A stretch of 64,000 nucleotides of DNA from Pyrus communis (lineage: Eukaryota > Streptophyta > Magnoliopsida > Rosales > Rosaceae). Position numbers and translations under genes: made by a program. The notes under the pieces were generated by a model that saw only the letters and a list, made by a program, of their open reading frames with translations, ran no database searches and was not told where the DNA came from. The stretch spans positions 3,759,043 to 3,823,042 of the forward strand of contig NC_084817.1 in NCBI RefSeq assembly GCF_963583255.1, given 5' to 3'. Positions 47,954-60,506 of this stretch are shown here, piece after piece. The stretch's first letter is position 1, and the number at the start of each line of letters is the position of its first letter.

Positions 47954-48523
47954 TCACCAAAAAGAAAACACAAGCTGAACTAACAAGATGAACAAAAAAA
48001 AGACATGAACAGAAGAAGGAGAAGAAGCCTCGGAGGCATAAAAGTAGTAGTAAGGATGTGAACTGTTATTCGCCACTCCTCCTCCTGTTGTTTCTGTTGT
48101 TGGCACTGGACCAGCAGGAGGCATGCCGTAGAAGTACCTAAACCGAGGAGGAGGAGGAGCGCCTTTCAAAGGATATGATGGGGGGCATTGTTTTGGCGGT
48201 GAGGGAGGTGGCAAAGGTGGTTGTTTTGGTGGCGAGGGAGGTGGAGAAATGTAGTAATATTGAGGTGGAGAGTGGTGTGCTGGCGGCGGTGATTGTAGAG
48301 GTGATGGCGGTGGACCTGAAGGCTCAAGTTGAGGAGGAGGAGGTGGTGAACATATGACTGGACATGTAGTGCAGTCACTGATGCATATTAAACCAGTCTC
48401 AGGGTCCACCGTTTGATCTCCATATGTGAACCTGGAAAACATAATCATCCCGAAAATCGCGGCCATCAAGGACTGGGGATTCCATTTCCCTACCATGAAT
48501 CTCAAAGCTCTGGAGTTGGCCAT
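47954..48523 (-). CDS. secreted proline-rich (extensin-like) protein, possibly GPI-anchored
   Basis: Single-exon 189-residue protein. Residues about 15-35 form a signal peptide-like hydrophobic segment (LMAAIFGMIMFSRFTYG). A four-Cys segment follows (CISDCTTCPVIC), then about 80 residues rich in SPPP, PPPSPPKQ and YYYISPPP, and a hydrophobic tail (VFFLFILLVQLVFSF) preceded by SSPSS. This fits the short cell-wall/plasma-membrane Pro-rich proteins in plants, where Hyp-O-glycosylation and GPI anchoring are expected; those modifications are inference. It lacks the leucine-rich repeats of LRX proteins and the long SP4 arrays of true extensins. Frame is undamaged. Confidence 0.8.
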   Translation of the reverse strand: MANSRALRFMVGKWNPQSLMAAIFGMIMFSRFTYGDQTVDPETGLICISDCTTCPVICSPPPPPQLEPSGPPPSPLQSPPPAHHSPPQYYYISPPPSPPKQPPLPPPSPPKQCPPSYPLKGAPPPPRFRYFYGMPPAGPVPTTETTGGGVANNSSHPYYYFYASEASSPSSVHVFFLFILLVQLVFSFW

Positions 48524-49691
48524 CTGACAGAAGCATAACCTTGAAAACTGACCAAGTTGTGAGGTAGCCTTCAGAAAATTTTGTTCTTCTTATCTGCCTT
48601 TTTATACAAACGTATGTATGGCTCCTCCCAAAAGTTTTGATTTAGATGCTTCAGGAAATACGCACCAACAGAACGGGTGAAAATCTCACGTACGGTTCTG
48701 TAATAGCGATGGTTACAGTGATGGTATCACCGATTATAATTATTTAACAGTTCAAGTACAATTGATATTGTTGAGGCGCAATCAAAATATGGTTTTTGGG
48801 GATGGAATTTTCACAAAACAGACAATAAAGGGGCACTAAACTGTGACTTACATACGGTCTGCACATTGTCTGTTTAGTGTACCCAAGTTATCTTTTTTAT
48901 TAGGAGTTTGTAACCAGTTTTATTTCCGCTTTTCTTTGTAAGATACTTTCAATTTCATGCGAGAAGGAATCCTAAGAAAAGCTTCAATGACAATCTAATC
49001 CTCCACCTCTAGCTTCTACTTTTTTTTTCTGATGCCTTTCTGCAAGCATAATCCACCTTTGTGAGGATCAATTCCCCCCTTACAGTAGTGGTGCACTTTA
49101 TGCTCCTTCTTTAGTTATACCTTTCTTTGTAAGATGGATCCACAACCCTTTCACTAAGTTTTTGCACTTCTAATTCACCTAATGCAGCCAAGTTGGTTGA
49201 AACAGTATGTTTTCATGGCCCATTTGCGCCCAAGTTTGGATTCTACACCCCATAGTTTAGATTTGATTAGATTAGATTAGATTATTGTTCGAGTAAATAA
49301 AATTTACTAACTTCTTTTAGGCTGGAATTTTCACTGAAGTATAAAGTCTTGCAGGTTTCCTTTTGAGTCATCACACCTTAAATCTTCTCAAACTTCAGCT
49401 GCAGAGGGAAGTGATCATCTTATAGTCAAAAAAAGGAAAATATTATGAACAGGCACAGCATGAACACAAAGAACAAACGACAAAGATTTTCTAATCACAA
49501 ACCCACCAAAGATTAGCTTAAACCAATCAGTGAAAGAAGCCTAAGAATATCAACCTCTTCTTTTTCCTTATATCAGTTTCCTATTATCTACAAACACTCC
49601 AGTTTCTTCAATTGTAACTAGCTTTCCGGCCTTTCGTTCCTCACATCATCGAGTGGTTTTGAATTGTCTTCATCTTCTTTGTACTTCTGCA
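48524..49691. other. upstream region of the proline-rich gene and spacer
   Basis: No gene is supported. It includes the proline-rich gene's promoter region just right of 48524 and, at the far end, the 3'UTR of the kinase gene. A short GATTA repeat (GATTAGATTAGATTAGATTA) lies near 49264-49285. Confidence 0.5.
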
Positions 49692-52205
49692 CTATGTTTC
49701 AACTCCACCCCCGGAGCTACTCTTATCCAGTGGCTCCTGGTTATTCAACAATGTAGCATAATTAAGGCGCTAGCAGATGAAAACTAAATTGAAAAGAGGA
49801 CCGCAAATTGTTATTAGCACTCCAAAATAGTTATTCTGCACTCATGTTTCCCTCTCTTGTTTTCTTCAATTAGAAATGAGTGCGGGATTACTATTTTAGA
49901 GTGTCAATAGCAGCATCCCATCGAGTCTATCAGTTAATGTTACAAACCTGACTAGTTGTAGGTGACGTTCTTGATGTGGAAGGACGCGACGCAGAGCTTC
50001 GAGTTGGACTATAATTGAACCCAGGAGGAGTAATGTCACCAGTCCTTCCAAAGTCTCTTAACCGGTTAAGTTCTGGCACTACAACTGTGCCAAGATCGGG
50101 CCTGTCCTTCTTCCTTAGCTCTGTGCATTGTAATGCCAAGTTAGCGAACGCTAGAGCCTCTTCGATTGGCCAGTCGGTCACCGCTGGATCAAGCATCTCT
50201 GAAAATGTTCCCTTCTCGATGGACCTCCTGACATGATGAGCAAGTCCCATGGCAGGCTTGGCTGTGATGATTTGGAGTAGTACTATCCCAAATGAGTATA
50301 TGTCCGATTTTGTTGTTAACATGCCAGTTTGTTGGTACTCAGGATCGATGTAACAAAATGTTCCCGCGGCTGCAGTCATGTGGTATTGTGTCACCTCGTC
50401 TGCTACAGATGGTGGAACTAAGCGTGCTAGCCCAACATCACTGATCTTGCTCACGAAGTTCCGGTCTAATAAGATGTTTGCTGGCTTTAGGTCACGGTGA
50501 ACAAGGGGTTCCGGCTTTGCTTGGTGAAGGAAATGAAGCGTTATTGAAATCTCAGAAGCTATTTTGAACCGTCTCCTCCACGAAATTGGGGGGGTGTTAC
50601 CTCTTCTAAATAACCGGTCTTCTAAGCTGCCGTATTCCATGTATTCGTATACTAGGCATCCATATTCGGGGCAGGCACCAAGGAGGAGAACCATGTTAGG
50701 ATATCTCATGCAGCTCAGGACCTCAACCTGCATGTCAACGCAAAATATGTCCTTGATAACCATTTTGTTTTTCTGAGAGTATAACGTTTATGTAATGTTC
50801 CAAATCTCAAAACTGTATCAATAAGATACCTCCTGTTGGAATTGCTTCCTCCCTTGAGCAGCATCAGGTCTCAGAACCTTGATGGCAACCGGCGTGTGAT
50901 CGAGTTTTCCTTTGTACACAGGTCCATATCCACCCTCACCAATTTTATTCGCTTCTGCAAATTTTTCCGTGGCTTCTTCAATTTCTTCTATGGTGTACTT
51001 CCTATACCGGACATCATTTTGTGCCAAAGCATTCAACGCCCGGATCTTCTCTTCTGCCTCTTTCTTTGCCTTCATCTCTGCCTGTCTTCTTCTCTGAACT
51101 TCCATCTCCGCCAACTTCTGCGCCGCCTCAGCTGCTTCAATAGCTGCTTTGCACTTAGCCTTCTCCATTTCCACAATAGCAAGGGCTGTCTCTTCAGCAA
51201 CCCTCACTTCATCGAACTTTCGCGCCTCCTCCTGCTTCCACTGACTAAGCTCTTTAGCCTTATTTTTTGCCGAGATTGCTTCTTTGCACGCCGAGCTGTA
51301 CATGTCCATTGTTTGCTTCAATTCGAGCTTTAATCTTCTCATTTCAGCCTCCAAATCCCGCTGTAATCGATCAAACAGTTAACAGCCAGATTATTCTTTT
51401 ATCTAGGCCTTGATTATAAATTTTACACTACCAAATTACTGATCAACTTTTCCTACAAGCAACCATTTAATACAAACTTACTGCAGATTGTCTGGATGAA
51501 TCCTTGGGAGAATTTAATGCACTAGAGAAATCGAAGCATTGGTTTGTAATATCCATTGACCCAAATAATGGCATTGACAAGTCACTTTCATCAGCATTCG
51601 AAGTGCGGCAGCTAAGCGAAGGCCGTGCTGAAGTATGGTTAGCCATGTCGAGATTAATATCCAACGAGAGATTGTTCGGAGCACTCCTTGTCCTCTCGCG
51701 CGCCGCAGGCATTTTCTCAGATCCTGGAGCTTTCCACCCTCCCCTTGATGCAGGCTGTCCTCTGCTTCCACCAAACAGCATTGCAAAAATCATGACTTTC
51801 TAGTAATAAGAGAAATTCTCTCTGCATGACGTTTTGTCTTACTTAAAGACATGACACGTTGAAGAAACCTCAACCATGTAATTAAAAGAGATCAGAGTCG
51901 AAGAAAACTGAGAAGAAGTGAGATTTTCTCAACATGTCATCCTGAAGAGAAAAGTACGTACCTAGCTCTTTTTTCAAATTCATTATGATCTGCTGGGATA
52001 TAAGGTGGGAGTCCCTGAGAGGATGGCTGTTTTGGTGGAGCTGCAGTATTAAGCACAGGCCTCTTTGCAGTTCTTGCTGACAACATCTTCCCTTTCTGAA
52101 TTACGTATACCGAACAGAATTCCGGTGCAAGTTTTACAAGGCTGCTGGACACATCATTCCCGCTTTTGAGCTTCCTGTGAAAAACCCAGCATCAGAATGT
52201 AGCTT

Positions 52206-52237
<32 letters not shown>

Positions 52238-52804
52238 ACCTTGTAAGAGCATTCCTTGTTGATGCACCAACTACAATACTATTGAGGTAGTTGCAGTTGA
52301 TATATTCCAAAAGTGCTTTTGCAACATCACTTTCATCAAGGATAACCTCTTTCACTTGTGCCTAAAATTTAAAAACAAATCAAACCGTATTGAACCCTGT
52401 ACGCGATATTATGCGTAACACGTTGTAGACTACATTTCTGACAGAAATGATGTAGGTACGTACCCCTTTACGAGCGCAATATGCACGGTAAGGAACGAAA
52501 ACGCTATGTCCATTATTATCACCCTCAACATCACTCTCTGCATCATTCCGAAAAGAAACAAAGAAATCACGTCGACAAGGCCAAACAATGTGTTTTGAAA
52601 ATGAAGCAGAGAAAATAGAGGGTACCTACGATTGTTTTTGTGTTTGACATGGATGAGGATGACGTACGGAGTGGTGCTGGCGATTACAAGATGATCGATA
52701 GCCCACCGGACGGCATAGTTGCTGTTCTTGTTGTCCTTGTCGACGGCCACGGCGGTTGCATTGATGGGTGGAACAGCGTCGTCTGAGGAGTAATGGGAGG
52801 CCAT
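49692..52804 (-). CDS. USP-domain / coiled-coil / protein kinase (RLCK-IX type, no U-box)
   Basis: Eight exons join in frame to 739 aa: 52630-52804, 52464-52537, 52240-52361, 51962-52174, 51482-51761, 50830-51360, 49948-50727, 49692-49736. Residues about 14-145 form a universal stress protein (UspA-like, nucleotide-binding) domain ending VVGASTRNALTR. A Ser-rich linker follows, then a long coiled coil (about 289-400, KEAEEKIRALNALAQ at its end) and a Ser/Thr kinase with P-loop GEGGYG, VAIK, HRDLKPAN and DVG in place of DFG. DVG is usual in this plant family. The last exon adds EPLDKSSSGGGVET and no U-box, so it belongs with the kinase-only members, not the PUB32-35/51-type E3 ligases. A cytoplasmic signalling role is inferred. 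The start is the first ATG (52802-52804); upstream in-frame codons lack ATG. Confidence 0.92.
52206..52231. repeat. (GA)n microsatellite in a kinase-gene intron
   Basis: A short GA run in the 65-bp intron between the exons at 52240-52361 and 51962-52174. Together with the splice sites it makes up much of the intron. Confidence 0.85.
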
Positions 52805-54632
52805 TTTGCGAGACGCCACTAGCGCAGCACTAGCACAAACACGCACCAATGCCGCTGTCAATGGCACCACCCTCCACGTCCAAAGCTCCGGGGAAGCTTG
52901 AGACGCAAGAAAAGGGAAAAAGGGAAAGAAGAAAGGATGAAGGTTGGGTGATTAGGGTTTTCTGTTGGTGTGGTTTTTGAACTGTAGAACGACATGTTTG
53001 GCTAAACATAGAAAACGTGACATAACTAACTTTTGATTGACTTTCATCCGTTGCTTGATTTAGGCAATTTTTAAGCTGGCCATGACCAAATCAAAGAAAA
53101 CAAAAGGACTTTTGTTCACTTAATTAGGTTTGGATTTTTCTTGAAGCTTTTTGGGCTAGTCAACAAACAATGAGAGAAATGGGACTTTGAGCGGAACGAA
53201 AATCTTGTTTGTTCAACAAAATTTGTTTAAGGATTGATAGTTCTTTGATGAGGGTGAGTCTTGCACAATGGAAATGTTGTTCTTTGGTGGCTGAAAAGTC
53301 ACAGGTTCAAGGTATGGAAACAACCTCTTTGCAAAGCAAGATAAGACTGTGTACGATAGACGTTCCTCTCGCCCCTCGTAAAACGGAAAGCCTTGTTGGC
53401 TTGGAGTCTCCCTTTATTGGTAGTTGTTTGATATCCATATTGTAGAGAGGTTACGAATTACAAGTATTTGACTTAAATGGTGGCTATGAAGATACAAACT
53501 ATGTTTACAAATTGTGACACAAGTGGCTTAATAAAACAATGAATCGTAGTATTCAATTCAAGTTAACCTCTATTTTTTTTTTACTTTATAAGAGAATAAC
53601 GATCAATTCTTAATTTAACGGACCATCTTTTTAATATTGAAAGAGACCTTAAATTCGAATTTCTTTTAATATTGATTAAACAAAAAAGATTATCTATTCA
53701 AATTTAGGATGCGCTAATATTCATTTATAAGACATTTTATAATGACCAGACCAACCCGACAAGTATTAGTCTTTGTTACTATGTGCACTTAAAATATTAT
53801 GATTATCTGCTATTTTGCTTACTCATATTTCTCAAAACTCTCTTGAATTGGTACATTATAAGAAAAGTTTATGCGAGAATGTTTTTGCAATGTGACAGTG
53901 CTACAAATAGAACATAAAATGTGTTTTTGAAGAATAATTTGGACTTTGAAGAACCTTTAACATGTTATATTTTTCAAATTATTTTGATCATTTTACAACA
54001 TGACATGATTATTCGCGTATAAAGTTTTCTCCCACACTAACAAGAGTCTAAAACAAATTTATTTGGGGTGCGAATTGAATTTGTCCAAAATTTTGAGAAG
54101 TTTTCAGTAATTTAATTCATGACATATTGATTCCCTAATTACACATTAACACGTGAATTAGTAATAAAGTAGCATTCATTATTTAAAAAACAAAAATACA
54201 AACCTTGCGAGAGATTTTAATGTGTACAAAATACAAAGCGGTACACTACATATTATACAATGAGAGAAACATTTAAAAAAATTCATATAATTTAGATAGG
54301 GAATTGTTATTAGTACTCCAAAAATTTCATTTAAGACTCCAAATTTTCTATAATTAGGAAAAATATACACTTATAAAAAATATAATGAGATTTTTGAAAC
54401 AGCAATATCGATTAATCACTGAAAATTTCTCTTCCAAGACTACCACATCACCTTGCCCGCGGATTCGCGGGAGCCCTGAGAAAACATTAGGAAACGACGT
54501 CGTCTCCAACCGGAGAGTAGAAATTGAAAAACCCTTCTTCCCCAAGTAACCAACCGGAATTACCGAGATAGCAACGAAATTCCCAAATCCCCAGCGGACT
54601 CAAATCTCCTGCAACGCCTCAATCCGTGAGCA
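52805..54632. other. kinase promoter region, AT-rich spacer and CYP57 5' flank
   Basis: 52805-53000 probably holds the kinase 5'UTR/promoter (minus). 53000-54450 is AT-rich with no supported gene. 54450-54632 is GC-richer and is the 5' flank/UTR of the cyclophilin locus (plus). Confidence 0.5.
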
Positions 54633-57603
54633 ATGTCGTCGATATAAGTTTTAGAGCCGCCGACGAAGGGCAAGGTGGTGCTGCAAACAACTCACGGACC
54701 ACTCGACGTGGGGCTCTGGCTCAAAGAGGCTCCGAAGGCCGTCAGGAACTTCGTGCAGCTCTGCCTCGAAGGCTACTACGACAACACCATCTTCCACCGC
54801 ATTATCAAAGGCTTTCTGGTTCAGGGCGGCGACCCCACCGGCTCCGGCACAGGTAATTTGAAAGAAAGATTGAGAATTTCTGTTCGTGAATTTGTATAGT
54901 TATCTGGGTTACTTCAGGTTAGGATTTTGAACTTGAATTGGGTAATTTCGAAAAAGACTGAGAATTCCGGTTCTGGAATTTGTATAGTGATCTGGGTTAC
55001 TTCAGTTTCGGGGAAAAGATTGAGAATTTCGGTTCCAGAATTTGTTTAGTGACCTGGGTTACTTCGGATTTAAGATTTTGATCTTGAATTTGGGTGCATT
55101 TTTTGCAAGGGGTGAGAGTATTTATGGAGGTATTTTTCCTGATGAGTTTCATTCGCGTTTGAGATTCAAGCATAGGGTTTTAGTCGCTTGTGCAAATGCC
55201 GGTACACCCAATTTGAATGGGAGCCAGTTTTTCAGATCGGAGTGATTGGCTTGACAAGAAGCATACCATCTTTGGAAAGGTGATGATTAACTTCAATGCC
55301 GGCACCAGCAGTTCAGCTTTATGAGTATCAGTAGAAAACCAAGGAACCCAACTCACTCAGTACTTTGTTTTTGGTTTTTCAGGTAACTGGGGATTCAATA
55401 TATAATCTAGTGAGGTTGGGTGAACTCGAAACTGACAAGGAGGATCGGCCGTTGGACCCGCCCCCAAGGATACTATCAGTAGAGGTAGCTAAACATGGTC
55501 TTTGAGTAAACCTTAAGCTTTCCACTTTCTATATGCTTCTGTGGTTTTTTTTTTTTTTTTTTTTTTTTTGTTGCTTTTCATTATTATGTCCGTGTTTTAG
55601 GTATTATGGAATCCCCTTGATGACATTGTTCCAAGAGTACGTGCAAAGCCTTTGACGGAATCCAAAAATAATACTGACAACAAAGATACAAAGAAGAAAG
55701 CTGTAAATTAAGCTTCTTCCTTGCCTGAAGAAATGCGTACATGTGCACTTGTGTGACTGTTGATTTGTTTTTGCACACCTGTGACTGAAAAAAAAATGTA
55801 TTATGCCATGATATATGTTGTCAAAATTGTCTCTACGCTTATTCAATATCTTATGTGCATGGTTTGTTTAAAAAATGCAGAAAGCTGAACTTGCTTTCAT
55901 TTGGAGAAGAAGCTGAAGAAGAGGAGAACGAATTGGCAGCTGTAAAGACAAAAATCAAGAGCAGTCACGATGTATTGGATGATCCTCGCCTTCTGAAGGA
56001 AGAAGTTCCATTTAACAAATTGGTAATAATCCGGCATCTCTTCTTCTGATTCCTTGTTTACATAAATGAAATTTTGCCAACTTAGGTCCATATGTTGTTA
56101 TAAGCATTTTGAGTGTGATTAGCAATCTACATATGCACATTCCGTCTTTCACCTAATCAGCAATTTATAATTCAAAGGACTTATCTTCAAATGTTTTGTA
56201 TGCAGAACTCTGATGCCAAAACAAGGTATGTACAGTTATCTATCAGAGAAGCTCTAAGCTCAAAGAAAGAAGAGCCCAGGAAAGATTCTGAATCCAAATT
56301 TTATAATACCCTTGATCATAGTGATGATGATGATGATGACGAGGCCAACTTTGATGCAAGAATGCGCCAGCAAATACTCAAGAAATGAGCAGATTTGGGA
56401 GATCTCCCACCAAAGCCAAAGCTGAAGAATGGTACCTAATTGTCCTGTGTAGTATATTTTCTCCTCACTAGGAATAATTAATGCATGGCTGGTTGCCTTA
56501 TAAATGACAATTATTTTTATTGCCTTAATAATTTTATACCCATTTTCTTAACTTATCACATCCATAAGCAGGGAGATCTAGCCCAAAGCAGCATGAAATA
56601 CCTACATCGAGGTAAACGGTTCAAAAAATTTCTTGACATTGCATATTTTTACCCTGGCAAAGTTTTGGGTGTTGGTGAATTTTTTTTTTTTTTTTTTTTT
56701 TTTTTTGCAGATTTCAGAACACTGACACAGAGACTGGAACATTGGAAAATAGCTTTACAATAATCTCTTCATTTCCTTGTTGCCAGGTCCAATGTTGAAA
56801 GCATTGATGATGATCAACAAAAGGTGGATAAGCTGTCCTTGAAGAAAAAAAGGGATAGGATCAGAGGCAAGAGCTGAACGCATGGCGAATGGTGATGCAG
56901 ACTTACAGTCATTGGGTGACGCTGAAAGAGGAAGACAATTGCAGAAACAGAAGAAGCGTAGAAATCAAGGACGAGAAGATGAAGTATGTTATGTATTCTT
57001 TTCTTGATTTACCTATTTACTTTCCTGTCTTCCCTCCAACTATGGGAGTAGGCTAAGATCAACATTTTCATTCTATTCAAACATGTAAAGTAGTAGATGC
57101 TTGTAAAATGAGTCAAAACCCGTAAATTTTGTGGGTTTTTTTTTCAGAAGATGCTTTTAGTTTCTCGCAAAACTTGAGAAGTTTAAGAAGGGAATATTCG
57201 AAAAGCACACAGCCCCAGGTAGTGAATCTGGAGGTGGCAAAGCAGAAGACTTATCTGATTGGAAATCAGTTCCGTTAAAATTTGCTCCTGAGAAAGGGAA
57301 GGTAAGCTTCGTAGGTTCATAATTGTTAATGCCATTTCCTTTGGGTGATATAACAGTATCTCCTCTTCTCATTTGAAATATTCTTTGAACGAATATCAGT
57401 TTGCTCTTTATCTAGATTTGTGCTTCTCCGTGGCTTAAATTTTCCTGTAAATCACTGTGCAGGATCACATGTCTCGCAATGAGGACCTAGATGACTACAT
57501 CGTGCGTGACCCTTTTTTGGAGAAGGGGAAAGAGAAATTCAACCGATTGCAAGCCAAGCAAAAGCGAAGAGAGCTAGAATGGGCAGGCAAATCTCTTACT
57601 TGA
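54633..57603 (+). pseudogene. CYP57: CYP57/CWC27-type cyclophilin, multi-lesion pseudogene
   Basis: Ten exon-like blocks keep the order of a nuclear spliceosome-associated peptidyl-prolyl isomerase: 54633-54852, ~55110-55279, 55383-55484, 55601-55707, 55881-56022, 56206-56431, 56572-56611, 56787-56983, 57161-57301, 57463-57603. The cyclophilin domain is clear (FHRIIKGFLVQGGDPTGSGT, IFGKVTGDSIYNL). The tail has acidic DHSDDDDDDEANFDARMRQQ and ends LQAKQKRRELEWAGKSLT. Lesions are TAA at codon 5 (54645-54647, where Tyr is expected), one base missing at the exon-2 acceptor side, about 10 bases missing near 55231 just after SQFF, the exon-4 donor GT lost (TAAATTAAG near 55704), TGA for Arg near 56386, and an extra A near 56847. 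Any one would inactivate; together they make a pseudogene. Residual coding similarity is high, so decay is young. Confidence 0.9.
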
Positions 57604-59352
57604 TCTCATCTCTGCCAAGTCCCAACTTTATGAGTTTGTTAATATTTGAGACCGAATCAAAGCTATAAGAATTCGATCCCATTGTCTTTTCCATGCTGCC
57701 TGGCTGCTGAAAGTGTGCACGTTTTGGCTACATTTTCAAGAAACAAATGGATCTTGAGCCACATTGTTCGACAACGATTCACCCCACACCTATATGGGTC
57801 ATCTGACCTACCAGAGCAGCCGAAGGCATGATTCCGCATCTGTGCTCCTATGTATTGTTGCTGGTGCTTTCGCTGCCATCACCGACGTAATCTTTTCTGC
57901 TCGATATTAGGTTAGACAGTTTTGATGCATCTATATTTGTACATACCTCAAACAAGTCCAAAGTTCTAAACGAGGCAGTTCTAGGAAAATCAAATGCATG
58001 AGTTTCTTGTTAAGCTAGGTCAAGTTTGTTTCCCTCGCATCTGTTTACCTACGTCCGAGTTGTCATTGTGGTGGGTTTTTGTATCAATAACGTAATGTCG
58101 CGTGTTTAGCTTTGCTATGTGGCAGTTGGTTATTGGTTTGAAATACCGCTGCAGTGGTAGTTTTTTTAAATCAACAAGGCAATTTCACTTGTTTGACTTT
58201 GGCATGTGGCAGTTGGTTATTGGTTTGAAAAACCGCTACAGTGGTGGGTTTTTAAATTAGTACGCAATGTCGCTTTGCCATGCGGCAGTTAGTTATTAGT
58301 TTGAAAAACCGCCATAGTAGTGGTTTTTTTAAGTTAATAACGTAATGTCACGTGTTTATCTTAACTATGTGGGGGTTGGTTATTGATTTAAGTCATTTTC
58401 AACTTTTCAGGCCTTACCATTTCAAAGGTTCTAGCCGTAAGTGTACGATATTCAAACCTATGAGACTTGCCTTGGGCAGCAAGAATCCAAGAAATAGCGG
58501 TGATGTTTGACCAGGTCAATATTGTAAGACCCCGCAACTTACAAAAGCCAAGTCTTGTTCATTGCATGTACAACAAAATAATTGTTTTTATAATATTTTG
58601 TGAGCCGAGAAAATGATTTTGGTACTGTAATTTGGTAAAGTTCCATTTCGATGCCCCAAGTTTTAATTTCGCAATTGAAGTCTTTGTAGTTTACTCATTA
58701 TTGTAATCGAATGACAATATTTTAAGGGGTGAAGTAAAAAGAATTAACCTAAAAATTAGGTGATTTCAAATTACTCTTGAACTTTTTAAAACATTTTAAA
58801 TAATTATTTAATTTTCTAAAAACCCAACATCTAGTAGGTTACGGAACCTTACCAACATTAAATAATGAGATGGACAAATACTAAAGTTGGTTTCACTAAT
58901 CAACGTCTTTTGAGTTCTAATCCTCCCAATTGACCCATTTTAGTCAAGTTAAACCATAAATTTGTTTTGATAAATCCATCAATTTAGATATTCAAATCTT
59001 TGTCAATGCTTGAGAGTTCAAACACGCTTTGTATTTATCCATGTCGTCACTAGTGAACCTAATAGATGTTCATTTTTGAAAACTTAAGGTTGTATTTCGA
59101 ATGTTTTAAAAGGTGATGACCAATATGTTATAAAAGGTTATGTCCATTTTTGTCAATCTATATGTTCTAGAACGTTACCCACGTCTTTTCAATATGTAGT
59201 TTGTATAAGAGAAATGCTAAGAAGAATCTAAAAAATCAGACTCTGTAGACTCTTTATCATCTCATATTTTTGACACAATATTTTATAATATCGGTATGAA
59301 AACTGATTTCATATTAAAATATAACATAGAGTCGATAAAGAGTTTCATATGT
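57030..59352. repeat. tandem duplication of CYP57 3' end and flank, copy 1
   Basis: It begins near CTTCCCTCCAACTATGGGAG and contains pseudogene exons 9-10 and about 1.7 kb of 3' flank. It is repeated directly at 59353-62040 (CTTCCCTTCAACTATGGTAG). The non-coding part (57604-59352) holds no gene. Confidence 0.88.
58080..58390. repeat. ~88-bp tandem repeat, about four units
   Basis: Each unit contains TATGTGGCAGTTGGTTATTG, then GTTTGAAAAACCGC, then a GTGGT(G)GGTTTTT segment that forms a short imperfect hairpin with AAAAACC. Units differ by substitutions and small indels. The equivalent array in copy 2 (60700-61060) has about five units. Confidence 0.8.
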
Positions 59353-59529
59353 CTTCCCTTCAACTATGGTAGTAGGCTAAGATCAACCTTTTCATTTTAT
59401 TTGAACATGGTAAAGTAGTAGATGCTAGTAAAATGAGTCAAACCCCGTAAATTTTGTGGGGGTTTTTTTTTTTCAGAGGATACCTAATGTGAATTCGTAA
59501 CCATGTTTTTATGGATTGGATGCTTTTAG

Positions 59530-59681
59530 GTTCTCGCAAAACTTGAGAAGTTTAAGAAGGGAATATTCGAAAAGCACACAGCCCCAGGTAGTGAATCTGG
59601 AGGTGGAAGGAGAAGTTCAACCGATTGCAAGCCAAGCAAAAGCGCCGAGAGCTAGAATGGGCGGGCAAATCCCTTACTTGA
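59530..59681 (+). pseudogene. CYP57 exon 9-exon 10 fusion remnant
   Basis: GTTCTCGCAAAACTTGAGAA begins exon 9 as in copy 1 (where the first base is T). After GAATCTGGAGGTGG it jumps into exon 10 (AAGGAGAAGTTCAACCGATT). The second half of exon 9, intron 9 and the first part of exon 10 are gone, about 300 bp. It ends GGGCAAATCCCTTACTTGA. There is no start or upstream exons, so it is a non-functional fragment. The GTT start here looks ancestral relative to TTT in copy 1. Confidence 0.85.
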
Positions 59682-59962
59682 TCTCATCTCTACCAAGTCC
59701 CAACTTTATGAGTTGGTGAATATTTGAGACTGAATCGAAGCTATAAGAATTCGATCCCATTGTCTTTTCCTGCTGCCTGGCTGCTGAAAGTGTGCACATT
59801 TTGGCTACTTTTTCAAGATTCAAATGGACCTTGAGCCACATTGTTCGACAACGATTCACCCCACACCTGTCTGGGTTATCTAACCTACCAGAGCAGCCGA
59901 AGGCATGATTCCGCATCTGTGCTCCTATGTATTGTTGCTGGTGCTTTCACTGCCATCACCGA

Positions 59963-60506
59963 TGTTAAAACCCAGACCTGCAATGGTCTCAACCTACCGG
60001 TGTAACAATGGTGATGGAAGCAATGGAGAAGATGAAGTGAGAAGAGAGAATATTCTATTACTTTTCCAATCATACCGTTACAATGATTTTCGGACCAACG
60101 TATGAGTGAGGATCCCGGGATCCTCCAATCACATCTGTTCATCGTATATTGTACGATCAGTTTTTGTCAGATGTTAATATTCAATTTTAAATAAAAAATT
60201 TACAATAATTTTTTCCCATACGATATACGATGAACGGATGTAATTAAATAATTCCTAAGATGCTTACAAAAGATGAGGATGCCCAACATACATCCATAGC
60301 GCCAGCATTCGCCCAACGTGTGAATGCCAGCTGGACAACTTAACCAACTAATTAAATTGACTCTCCCGAAAACTTAGGCTATTACAAACAAACCCCAATT
60401 CTACAGACTCTTACAAATTAGCCCAAAATCGCTTACAATTTAGTCCAATACTACTAATACTAATTTATTCTTGTGACTGAAACAATCACCAACTCAGTTC
60501 ATAACA
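59963..60506. mobile_element. solo LTR carrying a nested MITE
   Basis: TGTTAAAACCC...CATAACA, 544 bp, flanked by a perfect 5-bp duplication ACCGA (59958-59962 and 60507-60511). Copy 1 near 57878 (CATCACCGACGTAATC) is the empty site. The right part has repeated motifs (CAAATTAGCCCAAAATCGC, ACAATTTAGTCCAATAC). Without the nested MITE the LTR would be about 360 bp. The parent family is not identified. Confidence 0.85.
60100..60280. mobile_element. GGATCCTC hairpin MITE nested in the solo LTR
   Basis: GAGGATCCCGGGATCCTCCA, then ATCTGTTCATCGTATATTGT on the left, with ATACGATATACGATGAACGG then ATGTAATT on the right, make the same long hairpin as 11553-11774 and 27696-27878. The ends are approximate. 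Confidence 0.75.

Noticed and set aside
49930..49948. Kinase ending at the stop in the retained intron (49930)
   Set aside because: A donor at 49946-49947 and an acceptor at 49737-49738 join in frame to a 15-codon last exon, which matches kinase-only relatives better.
50836..51333. Long plus-strand frame opposite the kinase coiled-coil exon
   Set aside because: It is an antisense shadow of the Lys/Glu-rich coiled coil, which reads as Leu/Phe/Ser on the other strand.
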